Source: Actinophytocola xinjiangensis (GTDB lineage: Bacteria; Actinomycetota; Actinomycetes; Mycobacteriales; Pseudonocardiaceae). From it: a stretch of 64,000 nucleotides of DNA. Numbering within the stretch: the stretch's first letter is position 1; each line of letters starts with the position of its first letter. The stretch spans positions 62,001 to 126,000 of the forward strand of contig NZ_MSIF01000006.1 of NCBI RefSeq assembly GCF_001921215.1, in the 5' to 3' direction. The notes beneath the pieces were generated by a model. The model was not told the origin of the DNA and made no database searches. It saw nothing but the letters and a program-made list of their open reading frames with translations. The translations under genes were made by a program, and so were the position numbers. This document shows positions 54,247 through 63,156 of the stretch, piece after piece.

Positions 54247-56748
54247 TCATGAACGGGACCTAGGACTCCCACCGGCGACCGGATCGCCGCCGAGCTTCCT
54301 GGTGCGTAGCACGAGGCGCCGCAACTCGTCGGCGCCCCACACCACCACCGGGAAGACCGCCAGGACCGCGAGGTGCCCGGCCGGGGGTGGTGCCGTGCCG
54401 AACACCTCGCGCAGCGGTGGCAGGGTCACCACCATCGCGGCGAAGGCGACCTCGAAGACGATCCCCCACAGCAGCATCGGTTGCTCAGCGGTCCGATCGC
54501 GCGCAGGGAGGCGTACCGGGTGCGGGCCGCGAAGGCGGTACCGACCTGACAGGCGACGATGCGGAGGAAGGTCATGGTGGTGGCCTGTACCCAGATGTCG
54601 TGCAGCGGGGTGCCCACACCGGTCGGCGCTCCCAGGTACCAGCCACCGGAAAGCAGGGTCACGAAGTAGCCGGCGACCACCAGGACCGCGGAGATGCCCC
54701 CGAGGAATCCCCAGCCGCGGATCAACATCTGGCGGTCGACCACGTTCTCGTTCCGGCGGCGGGGTGGCCGGTTCATCAACCCCAGCTCGGCGGGTACGTG
54801 GCCGAGTGCGAGCGCCGGAAGGGTCTCGGTGCCGAGGTCGATGGCCAGGATCTGGAGGACGGTCAGCGGGAGCGGGATGCCACCGCCCGACAAGGCGAAC
54901 ACCAGGAACGGGACCACCTCGGGAGTGAGGTGGGCGAAGATGTAGAGAATGAACTTGCGGACGTTGTCGTAGACCTGCCGCCCGGACTTCACGGCGGTGA
55001 CGATGGTGGCGAAATTGTCGTCGGTGAGCACCATGGTCGCCGCCTCGCGCGCGACATCGGTGCCCGCCACCCCCATGGCCACCCCGATGTCCGCGCGCCG
55101 CAGCGCCAGGGCGTCGTTGACCCCGGTCCCCGGTCATGGCGACGACGTTGTCCTGGGCACGCAGCGCGTCGGCGACCCGCAGCTTCACCTCCGGTGAGCT
55201 GCGGGCGAAGATGAGCTCCTGCCCGCCGCGAAGCAGTTCGTCCAGCGCGGCCTCGCTCATGGACTCCAGTTCGGCGCCGGTGAGCACGGCGGTGCTTTCC
55301 CTGGCGATGCCCACCTGGTGGGCGATCTCGGTCGCGGTCAGGGCGTGGTCGCCGGTCACGAGGATCAGCCGGATACCCGCCGCGTGACACGTGGCCACCG
55401 CACCGGCGACCTCCGGTCTCGGCGGATCGAACATGGCCGCGAGGCCGAGCAGGGCGAGATCCCGCTCGGCGGCCGCACGCCGCTCAGGCACCGGTTCGGC
55501 GTCGGTGAGCGTTCGCTGGGCGACGGCCAGTACCCGAAGGCCGCGTTCGGCGTAGCCCGCGATCACCGAGGTGATCCCGGACCGGTCCACCTCGGTCAGC
55601 GGCCGCGAGCCCGTGCCGGTGGCGACAGCCGTGGTGAGCGCGAGCACCTACTCCGGTGCTCCCTTGACGTTGATCACCCGGCGCTCACCGTCCTGGTCCA
55701 CGGTGGACATCAGACGGCGCGCGGGGTCGAAGTGGAACTGGCGCAGGCGTCGCCGCGCACGTCGGGACGGGGAGACGTCGGTACCCAGCGTCGCCGACGC
55801 CCGCAGCAGCGCCACCTCGGTGGGGTCGCCGGTCGCCGACCCGGGATCGTCGACACTGAGTTCAGCGTTGGAACACGCCGCCATCGACGCCGCGAGCGCG
55901 GACAGGGTGGGGTCGCCGAGGCGCGCACCGTCCGGGCTCGTCGGGCCGGACGCCGTCCACAGGTCGGTGACCCGCATCCGGTTCTGGGTCAACGCGGCGA
56001 TCAGCCACGCCACCCGCTTGGCCTGACGCTCCAGTGGACTCTCGTCCCGGCCGACCCGCTGGGACAGCGCGGCGATGCGACCCAGTTCGGTGCGCATCCC
56101 GGTGGCGAACACCAGTGCCCGCGCCTGGCCGCTGGTACAGGAGGTTCCGCTGAACAGCAGATCCCGCGCGGTCAACAGCGTACCGCCCACATCGGTCAAC
56201 TCGGCCGAGCGGAACGCGGGAAGCGACTCCCCCGTCAACGTCGACAGGTCCACCTCGATCCCACCGGACAGCAACCGCGCGTCCGCCGAGACCCGATCAC
56301 CCTCCTCGACGACCAGAATGTCACCCGGCACCAGGTCCCGGGCCTGGACCGTCCTCCGTTCACCGTCGCGGATCACCGTGGCCCGCGCAGGCAGATAGGC
56401 CGCCAACGCCTCAACGGCACGCTCCGCCTGCTGTTCCTGCACAAACGCCAGCACCGCGTTCAACACGATCACCGCGACGATCGCCAGCCCGAGCACCACA
56501 GTGCCGGACAGAACAGCAAGGGCAGCCGCCAGCCACAGCAGCAGAGCGAGAGGATGGGTGAACTGGCCCAACAGCTGCCGTGGCCAGTCCCAGCCGGCCC
56601 GGCGTACCAGCTCGTTCGGGCCATGCACCTCCAGACGTCGGGTGACCTCGCGCTCCGACAGACCTTCCGGCCGGGCGCGCAGGTCCCGAAGCAGCCGCTC
56701 CAGCGGCTCACGGGAATCACCGGTTTCGAGTCCAGGATCCGCTGTCAC
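54247..56748 (-). pseudogene. PacL-type cation P-type ATPase, degraded
   Basis: The first frame (56748-55648) starts like a calcium/cation P2-type ATPase: [34 protein letters not shown] and [20 protein letters not shown]. It then jumps from AKRVAWLIA directly to LTQNRMRV, so membrane helices 3-4 and the phosphorylated Asp of DKTGTLT are missing. A TAG follows GAPE at 55648. The second frame reads [20 protein letters not shown]; an extra base near 55130 spoils TGDGVND, and the third frame reads [20 protein letters not shown] then [20 protein letters not shown]. Another shift occurs near 54485. Transport is impossible as read. Confidence 0.88.
54255..54270. promoter_or_regulatory. DevR-like box upstream of the CBS-Acg-Usp operon
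   Basis: GGGACCTAGGACTCCC is an imperfect inverted repeat with the GGGAC and (A)CTCCC arms. It overlaps the tail of the degraded ATPase and lies 73 bases before the CBS start at 54182. Confidence 0.45.
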
Positions 56749-56784
56749 CGGGCCAGGGTCCCAACGTCGACGTGGGACCGGCCA

Positions 56785-56797
56785 GGGACCAACGACC
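56785..56797. promoter_or_regulatory. DevR-like box upstream of the degraded ATPase
   Basis: GGGACCAACGACC, with another GGGACC 11 bases before it (56774), lies 37 bases upstream of the ATPase start. The element is weaker than those at 28672 and 48824. Confidence 0.4.
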
Positions 56798-57105
56798 GCA
56801 GGTCGCCGGCAGAGGTCCCGAACACGCCCAGTACGTCAGGTCACCGGCCAAGGGAAACCAGGCGGCCGCGCGCGCTTCTCGGCGGGAGGCCGTCTGGGTC
56901 CGGAGAGTGCTTGGAGGTTGCCGCCGTGCTCACGGTGCTTGGTCGGCGAGCACATCGATGGTGCCAACGCGGTGACCTCGGCGTTCTGCCGGAACCATCG
57001 TAACCCCATCACCGCTTGACGAAACCAGGTCAGTGCCCTGCTGTTCTTGCGAGTACCGGGTCGACGGCGTTCGGTATGCAGTAGTGAGCTAGGTCACTGT
57101 TGAGG

Positions 57106-57120
57106 TTGACCTCAGGTCAA
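57106..57120. promoter_or_regulatory. Perfect palindrome, probable MerR operator
   Basis: TTGACCTCAGGTCAA pairs perfectly in seven-base arms around one C. An overlapping TGAGGTTGACCTCA (57101-57114) is also self-complementary except for its middle two bases. It lies 70 bases before the serine hydrolase start, next to a MerR regulator gene. Dyads with this look are typical of MerR-family promoters. Confidence 0.6.
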
Positions 57121-57189
57121 GGTGCACGCTCGTCCCAGCGGCACGACATACCGCGATCTGGGAAGCATTGATGCGAAGGAGCAACCGCC

Positions 57190-58329
57190 ATGTCCACCAC
57201 GAACCCCACCACCACCGCAGCCCGGCAGGATCGCCCGGAACTGCAGAAGGTGATTGAGGAGATCGTTGATTCCGGTTTCACCGGGGTGACGCTGCGCGTG
57301 CGCGATGAGCGGGGCGACTGGGTCGGCAGCGCCGGGGTCGCCGAATTGGGCAGTACCGCGAAGCCGCCTGTCGACGGCCATGTCCGGATCGCCAGCAACA
57401 CCAAGACCTTCGTCGCGACCCTGGTGCTGCAACTGGTGGCCGAGGGCGAGGTCGACCTGGACGCCCCGGTAGCCGGCTACCTGCCCGAGTTCGGGCTCGA
57501 CGGGCGGATCACGGTGCGGATGCTGTTGCAGCACACTAGCGGGCTGTTCAACTTCACCGGCGAGGTCTACGAGGACGGGTCGGTCGTGCACGGTGTCTCC
57601 GTGCCCTACGGCGTCGCGGGCAGGGAGTGGGTGGACAAGCGGTTCCACACCTACCAGCTGGAGGAGCTGGTCCGGCTGGCGTTGTCCAAGCCACCGCGGT
57701 TCGCGCCGGGGACGGGCTGGAGCTACTCCAACACCAACTACGTGCTGGCCAGGCTGCTGATCGAGAAGGTCACCGGCCACCGGCTGGCCGAGGAGATGCG
57801 GTCGCGAATCCTGGGGCCGCTCGGCCTGTCGGGAACGGTGGTGCCGGACGCCTCGCCGGAGATCCCCGAGCCGCACGCCCACGCCTATTACCGCTACGAG
57901 GACGACGGCCTGCAGAAGACGATCGACATCACCCGCTACAACCCGTCCTGGGTCTCCACCGGTGGCGACATGATCTCGACCACCGAGGATCTGGCCACGT
58001 TCATCTCCGCGTTGCTGGGCGGTGAGCTCCTTCCCGCCGGACTGCTGGCCGAGATGTGCACGCCGCGGCCGACGGGAATCCCGAAGATGAGCTACGGCCT
58101 GGGGGTGTTCGTGCAGGAAACTGACCGCGGCGGCACGATCATCACGCACAACGGCGGCCAGACCGGCCACGTGGCACTGATGTACAGCACGCCCGACGGC
58201 AGCAGGATCCTGACCGCCGCACTGAACTACGTGGACGACGCCGAACTGTCCACCGCCGCGGCGATGGCGAACGCCCAGCAGCGGCTCGTCAACGAGGTGT
58301 TCTGCGGCCAGCCGGCGGGGTGTGTGTAG
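57190..58329 (+). CDS. Class C beta-lactamase-related serine hydrolase
   Basis: A 379-residue member of the beta-lactamase/DD-peptidase/esterase family. The nucleophile motif SxxK is SNTK near residue 69 (IASNTKTFVATLVLQL), the Tyr motif is YSN near residue 178 (GWSYSNTNYVLARLLIE), and the third motif is HNGG near residue 319 (IITHNGGQTGHVALM). ATG at 57190 with AAGGAG about 8 bases upstream. No signal peptide is visible, so it is probably cytoplasmic and may be an esterase or peptidase rather than an antibiotic resistance enzyme. The MerR gene follows after 33 bases. Confidence 0.87.
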   Translation: MSTTNPTTTAARQDRPELQKVIEEIVDSGFTGVTLRVRDERGDWVGSAGVAELGSTAKPPVDGHVRIASNTKTFVATLVLQLVAEGEVDLDAPVAGYLPEFGLDGRITVRMLLQHTSGLFNFTGEVYEDGSVVHGVSVPYGVAGREWVDKRFHTYQLEELVRLALSKPPRFAPGTGWSYSNTNYVLARLLIEKVTGHRLAEEMRSRILGPLGLSGTVVPDASPEIPEPHAHAYYRYEDDGLQKTIDITRYNPSWVSTGGDMISTTEDLATFISALLGGELLPAGLLAEMCTPRPTGIPKMSYGLGVFVQETDRGGTIITHNGGQTGHVALMYSTPDGSRILTAALNYVDDAELSTAAAMANAQQRLVNEVFCGQPAGCV

Positions 58330-58362
58330 TCACCGGGCTCGAGCACAAGGCAGGCTGAGCAG

Positions 58363-59139
58363 ATGAGGCACGGGGTCACGATCGGGCAAGCGGCGGCATT
58401 CGTCGGCGTCACGGTGAAGACGGTGCGGCACTATCACAAGCTTGGCCTGGTCGAGGAACCGGAACGCGACAGCTCCGGCTACCGTCGGTACGGGTCGGCG
58501 GAGTTGTTGCGGCTGGTCCAGGTCAGGACGCTGGCCACCGCCGGCGTACCGCTGGCCGAGATCGGATCTTTGCTCGACGCCGACGCCGAGCAGTTCGCCG
58601 CCGCTCTCGCCGCCGCCGAGCGGCGGCTGACCGACCGGATCACGGACCTGATCGCGCAACGCGACACCCTGCAGCGGCTTGCCGACGGTGACCAAGCCCT
58701 GCTGCCCGACCGTGCCTGCGCGATCCTGGACCGCATGTCCACTCTCGGCTTCAGCCCCGACTACGTGGGAGCCCAACGCGAGGCCTTGGTGCTGACCCGT
58801 GCCCTGGTGCCGAACAGCTTCGACAACCTCCTGGCCCAGCTGGAACACCGGCTCGAGGATCCCGGGTACGTCGATCTGACCAAGCGCGCTTCGGCGGCCG
58901 AGACCTGGGAACAGGACGACCCGAGGATTGAAGAACTCGCGACCGCCATCGCCGACCACTACCTCGCCAACCCCACACTGCTGGGCAACCCCACCGGCCT
59001 GCGTACCTGGACCAACGCCGCCACCCAGTACACGCTGATCAACAACCACCGGGAGGACCAAGCACCGATCTCAGCCCGGCTCACCGCGCTCACCGAGATG
59101 AAACTCCGCTCCGCGGGCATACCCATCCCACGCCAGTGA
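58363..59139 (+). CDS. MerR-family transcriptional regulator
   Basis: A 258-residue regulator. Residues 5-75 are the MerR winged helix: VTIGQAAAFVGVTVKTVRHY, HKLGLVEEPERDSSGYRRYG and TLATAGVPLAEIGSLL. A helical dimer region follows (ALAAAERRLTDRITDLIAQR), and the C-terminal 130 residues form an effector part without known Cys metal ligands. It resembles the TipA/BmrR-like single-ligand class. ATG at 58363. The palindrome at 57106 suggests control of the upstream hydrolase and itself. Confidence 0.88.
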   Translation: MRHGVTIGQAAAFVGVTVKTVRHYHKLGLVEEPERDSSGYRRYGSAELLRLVQVRTLATAGVPLAEIGSLLDADAEQFAAALAAAERRLTDRITDLIAQRDTLQRLADGDQALLPDRACAILDRMSTLGFSPDYVGAQREALVLTRALVPNSFDNLLAQLEHRLEDPGYVDLTKRASAAETWEQDDPRIEELATAIADHYLANPTLLGNPTGLRTWTNAATQYTLINNHREDQAPISARLTALTEMKLRSAGIPIPRQ

Positions 59140-59290
59140 TGGGCACCTCGCAGCACAGTGGCCCACCCCAACGAAGACCGTCGACCGATCAGCGCTGGAA
59201 ACCAAGCTCTCCAGCCTCGACAAGGCACGTCAGCACCACACGAGGGGTTTGGGGGCTTTCCCGTGATCGGTGTTTCCGGCGTGTCGATCA

Positions 59291-59450
59291 GTAGGTTTCG
59301 ACTCCCGGCCAGCGGTCACCGAACGTGATGGCGAAGGCGTTGAGTACGGGTTTCCAGTGCATCGTCCATCGGCGCGGCCTGTGCCGGCGGGGTCCAGGCC
59401 GCGGGTCACAAGATACAGGCACTTCATCGCTGCCTGTTCGGTCGGGAAGT
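59291..59450 (-). mobile_element. IS256-type transposase tail (copy A)
   Basis: The reverse strand reads the last residues of a mutator-type (IS256) transposase: AAMKCLYLVTRGLDPAGTGR in one frame, then after a shift WTMHWKPVLNAFAITFGDRW and PGVETY before a stop near 59291. It matches the tail at 61866-62165 over about 160 bases with scattered changes. Nothing upstream of it is recognisable, so only a fragment survives. The rest of the 59140-59680 gap has no gene that I can support. Confidence 0.8.
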
Positions 59451-59681
59451 GCCCGCGGTGTATTTCTTCCCCTATTCCTCGTCGAGTGTGTCCAGTACCG
59501 CTAACTGTTACCGGCCAGTTCGACGATCAGGCTCTCAAAGCCATCGCAGAGATCGCCACCTGGACTGCCCGACCATGAACACCCACCCACCTGTCAGTAC
59601 CGTCCTACAACCACCTGACCAGCGCGTCCAGCGACACACGCTCGACACATCGTCACAGAAGCCGCAGGTCAACCGCACAGG

Positions 59682-60614
59682 TCAGTCTGGGGACGTGGGG
59701 CTGCTCGGTCCTCGGACACGCACACTATTCACCCGCATCGAAATCTCAGCGGTGAATGTCTCCGGCTCATACAGAACCTGCAGGTCAGCCCCTGCGTACA
59801 GCTCTGCGAGCCCCTCCCCTGCCGCGTCGTTGAGCTTGGCCGCGACGTTGCCCAGCATGTCGATCCGCGCGTACACCTCCGCCGCGTCCATCAGGTCCGA
59901 AGGTGGCGCGTTGTCGACCTCGGCCTGAGCCACCACGCGCTCGGCGTGCGCGCCGTTGATCACCTCAACCAACGCCGCCGGATCCACGCCGGCTGTGATC
60001 GCCGCTTGATACTTCCTGAGTCGGCGCTCGGCATCCGCCAGCCGCTTCCGAGCCGCCTCTCCCCCGTCCCGTCTCTGCGACGCACCCTCCCAGGAGGCCA
60101 CGAGAGCGGCCACCGCGCGATCCACATTGTCACGGTCGAACAGCTCCGCGAACCATCCATTCACGGCGTCCCGGATCGTGTCCTCACGCAGATACACGGC
60201 CGGCGGATGCTGAGCCAGAACAGGTGATTCCGGCGCGAGCGTGCGCGCGGGGCAGCGGTAGTACATGGCGTGCTTGCGTGGACTGCCCTCCACCTTCCGC
60301 GAGCACACCGCGCACCTGATGCGGCCTCGGAACAAGTACGGCCGCTTCACCGGCCGCCCCGTTCGCTCGGTCTTCCGCGCCGTCCGCAACCCGCCCGCCG
60401 CCTTCGATCGGCGCAGCAACTGAGCTTGGGTGAAATCCTCAACCGAGATGATCTCCGGATGAGCCGGCCGCCGTGACCGGACGACCCGGTCCGGTGTGGA
60501 GCGTCGGAACCGCACCACATGCCCGGCAGCGACGTCCTCCGGGTCCATCAGGACTTCGCGCTTGGTCCACCGCCCGAACACCGCATAGCCGGTATAACGC
60601 GGGTTCTCCAGCAC
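59682..60614 (-). pseudogene. Large serine recombinase, C-terminal half (copy 3)
   Basis: An open frame of 310 codons without the catalytic domain: LENPRYTGYAVFGRWTKREV, HPEIISVEDFTQAQLLRRSK, the zinc beta-ribbon RPYLFRGRIRCAVCSRKVEG with YYRCPARTLAP, then DRDNVDRAVAALVASWEGAS, the coiled-coil RLADAERRLRKYQAAITAG and VDPAALVEVINGAHAERVVA. It is close to copy 1 (6736-7440), but without the frameshift. Upstream the sequence switches to a P450-like start in another frame, so the recombinase is truncated by a junction. Not functional as an integrase. Confidence 0.85.
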
Positions 60615-60735
60615 CGACCTGCTCGCCCGCGCGCAACCGGGCCAACAACGCGCGCGGGTCGCCCTCCAGTTCCGCCAGGGTGGCCGACGCGCCGACCGGA
60701 AACGTCACTGGATCTGGACGGTGGGCACCGGCCAC
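60615..60735 (-). pseudogene. Cytochrome P450 N-terminal fragment
   Basis: From a GTG at 60735 the frame reads VTFPVGASATLAELEGDPRA then LLARLRAGE, the typical beginning of an actinobacterial cytochrome P450 (PVGA, LxELExDPHPLLARLR). The homology stops at about 60630, exactly where the recombinase frame begins. Only about 38 residues survive, without helix I, the ExxR or the heme Cys. Confidence 0.5.
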
Positions 60736-60910
60736 CGGATGACCGAACTACGCGCGGTGGCCGGACTGCTGGACGTGGAGCTGATCGTGATGGTGTGACC
60801 TTGAGTGTCCATGTCCTTTCGCCGAGTGACCTCAAGTGGTATAAACCAATCGGGAACCATGTGAAACGTGCCCCGGGCCCGGCAGGCCGGGTCCTGAGGG
60901 AAGGACGTCC

Positions 60911-61759
60911 ATGACACGCTCACGACATTCGCGCCGGACCATCTGGGTAGCCGGGCTCGTCCTCGCAATCAGCGCCGGGACGCCATCGGTCGCCGAGCAG
61001 GAGCCCGCCCCGGTAAGCGACGTCGGGGTGCAAGCCATCCGCAACACGTTCAACGTCGATTTCAACCGATGGGCCGCCGGTCCGTACTCACGGTCGGAGG
61101 CGGCCGAGGACTTCGGCAACGTGTCCGACATGAACGAGGCTCGCTCCATGATCAGCGGGGGCAGGTTCCGCGCCACGCTGGAACCTGGCCTGCTCAGCGG
61201 GGCGGGCGGCAACCTCTGGTCGGTCGACGTCACCGACGGCACCGAATACGAGATGCGCTACACCATCAACTTCCACAGCCAGTTCGACTGGAGCCGCGGC
61301 GGCAAGGTCGGCTGGGGTTTCTCCGTCGGTGACGGCGCGTCAGGCTGCGTCAAGGCCAACGGAAACGGCGGCAGCCTGCGACTCATGTGGTACACCAACG
61401 ACTCCGGGCGGACCTACTTCCAGCCCTATCTCTACCACGCGGGAATGCCGTCGAACTGCGGCGACACCTTCGGCAAGACCTACCCCTCATCAGGGTCGAT
61501 CCAGCGCCAGACGAACTACGCGGTCACCATGCGGATCAAGAGCAACACCGGCACCAGCCGAAACGGCCACGCCCTGGTCATGATCAACGGCACCACCGTA
61601 CTCGACACCCCCGTTCAGTGGACCTCCAACGACGTCAAGCGCCAGATCAGGAACATCTGGTCACACTCGTTCCGCGGTGGCAGCCAGGACTACTGGACAT
61701 CGGACACCGTTGGCTACATCTACTACGACGACTTCTCCATCAGGCACATCGCCTCCTAG
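60911..61759 (+). CDS. Secreted polysaccharide lyase-like protein (PL14-like)
   Basis: A 282-residue protein with a signal peptide (RSRHSRRTIWVAGLVLAISA, cleavage near SVAEQ). The mature part looks like a beta-jelly-roll: LWSVDVTDGTEYEMRYTINF, FDWSRGGKVGWGFSVGDG, SLRLMWYTNDSGRTYFQPYL, then GYIYYDDFSIRH at the end. The YxMxYxxxF...FDWSRGGK pattern and the YYDDFSIR end recall polysaccharide lyase family 14 and related lyases. Catalytic residues cannot be assigned with certainty. ATG at 60911. It stands alone between transposase fragments with intact codons, so it may be a cargo gene. Confidence 0.7.
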   Translation: MTRSRHSRRTIWVAGLVLAISAGTPSVAEQEPAPVSDVGVQAIRNTFNVDFNRWAAGPYSRSEAAEDFGNVSDMNEARSMISGGRFRATLEPGLLSGAGGNLWSVDVTDGTEYEMRYTINFHSQFDWSRGGKVGWGFSVGDGASGCVKANGNGGSLRLMWYTNDSGRTYFQPYLYHAGMPSNCGDTFGKTYPSSGSIQRQTNYAVTMRIKSNTGTSRNGHALVMINGTTVLDTPVQWTSNDVKRQIRNIWSHSFRGGSQDYWTSDTVGYIYYDDFSIRHIAS

Positions 61760-61865
61760 ACGTGTCCAGCCGCCACGTCGTCCGGATCAAGCAGCGTCTC
61801 ACCGCCCGAAGACCGCGTACTCGGTGTAGCGCGGGTCCCATGATCGGTGGTTACGGCGTTGTTGA

Positions 61866-62165
61866 TCAGTAGGTCTCGGCTCCCGGCCAGCGGTCACCGA
61901 CCGTGATGGCGAACGCGTTGATCACGGACGTCCACCGCATCGTCCACCTGGCGCGGCCCGTCCCGGTTGGGTCCAGGCCGCGGGTCACAAGATGCAGACA
62001 CTTCATCGCGGCCTGCTCGGTCGGGAAATGCCCTCGAGCACGGATCGCCCGGCGATAGCGCGCGTTCAACGACTCGATCGCATTCGTCGAGCAGATCATC
62101 GGCCGGATCTCGACGTCGTAGTCGAGGAACGGAGTGAATTCTTCCCAGGCATTACGCCAGACAAC
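61866..62165 (-). mobile_element. IS256-type transposase tail (copy B)
   Basis: The reverse strand reads VVWRNAWEEFTPFLDYDVEI, STNAIESLNARYRRAIRARG, HFPTEQAAMKCLHLVTRGLD and ends INAFAITVGDRWPGAETY with a stop at 61866. This is the conserved C-terminal third of IS256-family transposases, including the region of the catalytic Glu (NAIESLN). It begins abruptly just before the GNAT gene at 62184. The same tail, more damaged, is at 59291-59450 in the same orientation. Confidence 0.88.
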
Positions 62166-62183
62166 AACGTGGGCCTGACCAGA

Positions 62184-62657
62184 TCAGATCGAGATCTGGA
62201 AGACGGCACGGTCCTTGCCAGGTCCCTTGAAGTTGGCGATGACGGGGACCCCGTTGACGATGCGATCGCCGCCGGCGTTGGAGAAGCCCATCGATTCCCA
62301 CGCGGCTTGTGCGGCCGCGTTCTCCGGTTCAGAGGTGAGGTATATCCGTGTGCAGTTCCAGGCGGTTGCCTGCTCTCGGACGTGGCCGATCAGCGACTGG
62401 GCGATGCCGGCGCGGCGGTGGTCGGGATGGGTCATGACGTCCTGGATGTAGACCTCGTTCGGGGCGTCCTGGCTGCGGAAAGCGATAGCCGCTCCGGCGA
62501 GTTCATCGTTGATGACGGCGGTGGGGCATGTGGAGGAGAAGAGGGTGGCGTAGAGCCAGTAGTCGGAGGCGGTACGGGCCCTGACGTAGGGTGCGCCGAG
62601 GTCCATGAGCGCGAGGATCTGTGGGATGAGGTCAATGCGCAGCGGCGTGATCTTCAT
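62184..62657 (-). CDS. GNAT-family N-acetyltransferase
   Basis: A 157-residue single-domain acetyltransferase. The acetyl-CoA site shows as VMTHPDHRRAGIAQSLIGHV near residue 75 and the later strand-helix RIYLTSEPENAAAQAAWESM with GF, typical of GNAT folds. ATG at 62657; the preceding open frame overlaps it by 4 bases. Substrate unknown. The gene is intact although it touches the transposase fragment. Confidence 0.85.
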   Translation of the reverse strand: MKITPLRIDLIPQILALMDLGAPYVRARTASDYWLYATLFSSTCPTAVINDELAGAAIAFRSQDAPNEVYIQDVMTHPDHRRAGIAQSLIGHVREQATAWNCTRIYLTSEPENAAAQAAWESMGFSNAGGDRIVNGVPVIANFKGPGKDRAVFQISI

Positions 62658-62992
62658 GGTGCTCCTGGGGTCGTATCGCGGACGAGGTTGGTGAGGTGGC
62701 GGACGACATCGCTGGGATCAACGGCGTCGGAGACGCTGCGGCCGACGACAAGGATAGGTGGGAAGAGCTCTGCGTCGTGCTCGCCGCAACGATTCACCGG
62801 CCCCACGCGGCATGGCCCGGTAACGGCAGCCCATGAACTCGACTCGGCGATCGGCGAGAGACGGACACACCGACGGGCGCCCGGGAGCGGTACCGCGCTC
62901 ACAAGCTGAACCATCACTCTCTGTGCCAAATATGACTCCTCGTAACAGTGAACTCCGGGAACCTTGGCCCGCCCGACGGCCCAGCACGTCAC
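62654..62992 (-). CDS. Unrecognised frame overlapping the GNAT start
   Basis: A 112-codon frame from a GTG at 62992 whose TGA overlaps the GNAT ATG, the arrangement of coupled genes. The C-terminal part (HDAELFPPILVVGRSVSDAV, then DPSDVVRHLTNLVRDTTPGA) looks like real protein; the first half is Cys/Arg-rich and less convincing. It may be the tail of a longer gene cut off upstream rather than a complete gene. No family recognised. Confidence 0.35.
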   Translation of the reverse strand: MTCWAVGRAKVPGVHCYEESYLAQRVMVQLVSAVPLPGARRCVRLSPIAESSSWAAVTGPCRVGPVNRCGEHDAELFPPILVVGRSVSDAVDPSDVVRHLTNLVRDTTPGAP

Positions 62993-63156
62993 CGGCAGCG
63001 CACCGACGGCGATCGCGTTTGTGTCAGTGTGCGCGAAGACCGGTGTCGCGCCGAGCCGGGGAGAGCTCGTCGACCCTGAATCTGTTCGCGTCGCCGAAGA
63101 GCTAGCGGCACTCCAAGCTCAGCCGATGCAAGGATGCACCTGCCCGTGACCTCAGC

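Noticed and set aside
62833-63105. Forward open frame between the GNAT gene and the WD40 gene
   Set aside because: Runs antisense to the frame coupled to GNAT, with Arg/Ser-rich product and no ribosome site.
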